A stretch of DNA of 64,000 bases from the NCBI RefSeq assembly GCF_005217455.1, contig NZ_SZPQ01000016.1, positions 89,012-153,011 on the forward strand, read 5' to 3'. The position numbers and the translations under genes were made by a program. Under the pieces are notes generated by a model. That model was given only the letters and a program-made list of their open reading frames with translations, did not search any database and was not told the DNA's origin. Shown in pieces: positions 63,044-64,000 of the stretch (its first letter is position 1; each line of letters begins with the position of its first letter). Source of the DNA: Martelella alba. GTDB lineage: Bacteria; Pseudomonadota; Gammaproteobacteria; Enterobacterales; Enterobacteriaceae.

Positions 63044-63460
63044 CTATTTAACCCAGTCTTCCAGTGCCAGACCTGGCACCCGCGCAAACTCCCGCGTATT
63101 GTTCGTCACCAGGATGGCGCCGGCCGCAATGGCATGGCCGGCAATGGCCATGTCGTTATTACCGATCAGCGTACCGGTGGCCGCCAGCGCGAGCTTGATG
63201 TCGGTGGTTGCGTCTACCGCGGCCCGATCCCAGGCTAGCACGGCATCAAGCCGGGCGCAGAACGCCTCTACCAGCAGCGCGTGACGCGGGGAGGCCTTTT
63301 TACCGACCGCCCTAAAACGCATCTCGGCATAAGTGATGGCCGACACTACGATCCGTTGACGGCGCAGCACCGTGTGCTCAAGACGGTCGATCACCGCCAT
63401 CGGCTGTTCGCGCATAATAAACGAGCAGATATTAGTGTCCAGCATGTACGTTTTACTCAA
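63044..63460 (-). CDS. vapC: VapC PIN-domain ribonuclease toxin
   Basis: 138 residues. Acidic PIN residues visible: Asp8 in YMLDTNICSF, Glu46 in SAITYAEM, Asp78 region and Asp103 in GNNDMAIAGHA; the ending TNNTREFARVPGL is typical of enterobacterial VapC that cleaves initiator tRNA. It overlaps vapB by four bases. Stands between two IS remnants, so the module probably survived through addiction or travelled with mobile DNA. Confidence 0.93.
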   Translation of the reverse strand: MSKTYMLDTNICSFIMREQPMAVIDRLEHTVLRRQRIVVSAITYAEMRFRAVGKKASPRHALLVEAFCARLDAVLAWDRAAVDATTDIKLALAATGTLIGNNDMAIAGHAIAAGAILVTNNTREFARVPGLALEDWVK

Positions 63461-63687
63461 AAGCCAACTCTCCCCTCATCGCTGACCACGTCCTCGCGTT
63501 CGACCAAAAAGTCGGCGTCGGCATTGTCCTCCTGCAAAAAAGTGCCCCAGGTGGGTTTCACCGGTCGGAGGATGAGCGTATCGCCATCGCGAACGATTTC
63601 CAGTTCGTTGACGCCCTCAAAGTCCAGATCGCGAGGCAAACGGATAGCCCGGTTGTTGCCGTTTTTAAACACGGAGACGGTTCTCAT
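63457..63687 (-). CDS. vapB: VapB antitoxin (AbrB/SpoVT type)
   Basis: 76 residues; MRTVSVFKNGNNRAIRLPRD is the swapped-hairpin DNA-binding domain, followed by ELEIVRDGDTLILRP and a C-terminal toxin-binding tail rich in acidic and aromatic residues. First gene of the vapBC pair; normally binds its own promoter with VapC for conditional repression. AGAGG lies upstream of the ATG. Confidence 0.93.
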   Translation of the reverse strand: MRTVSVFKNGNNRAIRLPRDLDFEGVNELEIVRDGDTLILRPVKPTWGTFLQEDNADADFLVEREDVVSDEGRVGF

Positions 63688-63800
63688 ACTCTTGTACCTC
63701 TACACTGAAAGAGTGCCTCTTGGCATAAGCTAAGTATAGGCCACTAACTTGCCTCTGTATAGGTGTAGCATATGCAGATGCTTAGCATATGCATATCCTA

Positions 63801-64000
63801 GGATGTATCCCTTAACTTAACAATCGCTTCAAAAATAACCTGATCGCTCCCGGTTTTAGCATACTCAGATAGTTTCTCGCTGTTTTTTCCGAGCGTGTAG
63901 CAATACGTCAATTTTCTTTGAATATCGCAAAGCAACGCTCTACAACATTGCGTTTCTTGTACAGGAGCGTGTCGAGGGGCCGACGTCCGTCCTGACGGGC
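63801..64000 (-). mobile_element. Left end of a second IS5-family element (continues past window)
   Basis: The terminus GGATGTATCCCTTAACTT, preceded by TA, resembles the inverted repeat of the element at 54415 (GGCTGTGTCCCTTAAT). The element runs off the right edge. Confidence 0.7.
63812..64000 (-). pseudogene. IS5-family transposase C-terminus with in-frame stop
   Basis: Reads ARQDGRRPLDTLLYKKRNVV, ERCFAIFKEN, a TGA at 63908-63910, then RIATRSEKTARNYLSMLKPG and a final TAA at 63812. The TGA stands where a CGA Arg codon is expected, so a single C-to-T change broke the gene. The part shown is exactly what the element at 54415 lacks. Confidence 0.75.

Noticed and set aside
1..64000. tRNA, rRNA and known riboswitch signatures
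   Set aside because: Scanned the intergenic regions by eye for tRNA-like TTCGAATC and CCA ends and for riboswitch hallmarks; nothing convincing. A covariance-model search would be decisive.

Overview
This window looks like a chromosomal segment of a plant- or insect-associated Enterobacterales member, probably in the Sodalis/Pectobacteriaceae neighbourhood. That is an inference. It rests on close enterobacterial versions of lysA/lysR, umuDC, dinI, hcp-hcr, yfaZ, psiE, pncC/ydeJ and eamA, on a rhamnogalacturonide pair like rhiT-rhiN of soft-rot bacteria, on a GC-rich base composition by eye, and on decaying mobile DNA at the right end. No rRNA or tRNA gene was recognised.

Layout. 1-1.5 kb: divergent cellobiose-type PTS EIIC (cut by the window edge) and EIIA, with three matching palindromic operators between them. 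1.6-4.7 kb: divergent lysA/lysR and an unknown exported protein. 5.4-7.3 kb: an AT-rich stretch, then a cytochrome P450 with a Tat signal peptide, which is very unusual for an enterobacterium. 7.4-20.2 kb: a large catabolic locus with quinone oxidoreductase, SDR, GntR regulator, amino-acid-type ABC transporter, M20 hydrolase, enolase-superfamily enzyme, M24 hydrolase lacking the metal ligands, DHDPS-family aldolase/lyase, glutamine amidotransferase and aminotransferase. It probably imports and breaks down a modified amino acid or small peptide. 20.5-23.4 kb: rhamnogalacturonide import and hydrolysis, closed by a strong terminator. 23.7-25.5 kb: LexA-controlled umuDC. 26-27.8 kb: a DUF3413 sulfatase-like membrane protein. 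28-33.7 kb: a proline-rich effector-like protein, an NsrR-type regulator, an UppP-type phosphatase, hcp-hcr under a near-ideal NsrR operator, and dinI under a second LexA box.

33.9-38.7 kb: yfaZ, a CE-clan (Ulp1-like) cysteine protease that looks like a host-directed effector, an autotransporter with a 16-residue repeat linker, and a LOG-family hydrolase. Copies of a roughly 130-bp interspersed repeat separate several of these. 39-46.3 kb: dCache chemoreceptor, psiE, an XRE/MmyB regulator, pncC-like amidase, a decayed region, and a LysR/NmrA divergent pair. 46.5-52.2 kb: a complete three-gene RND efflux operon. 52.4-53.7 kb: a RES-Xre toxin-antitoxin pair.

54-57 kb is a junkyard: an eroded type I-E CRISPR array, an internally deleted IS5-family element abutting it, a cut coding tail, a 5'-truncated PQQ dehydrogenase and an IS66 remnant. 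56.7-62.5 kb is a distinctly AT-richer island, probably transferred, encoding a polyol or sugar-acid pathway (two TIM-barrel isomerases, EamA exporter, glycerol-facilitator-like channel, glycerol-dehydrogenase-like enzyme, IclR regulator). 62.7-64 kb holds an IS2-like remnant, vapBC, and the broken end of another IS5-family element.

The most notable items are the exported P450, the CE-clan effector with its repeat-bounded neighbourhood, the 7.4-20.2 kb catabolic locus, and the fossil CRISPR array. All functions come from reading motifs in the sequence; no database search was run.
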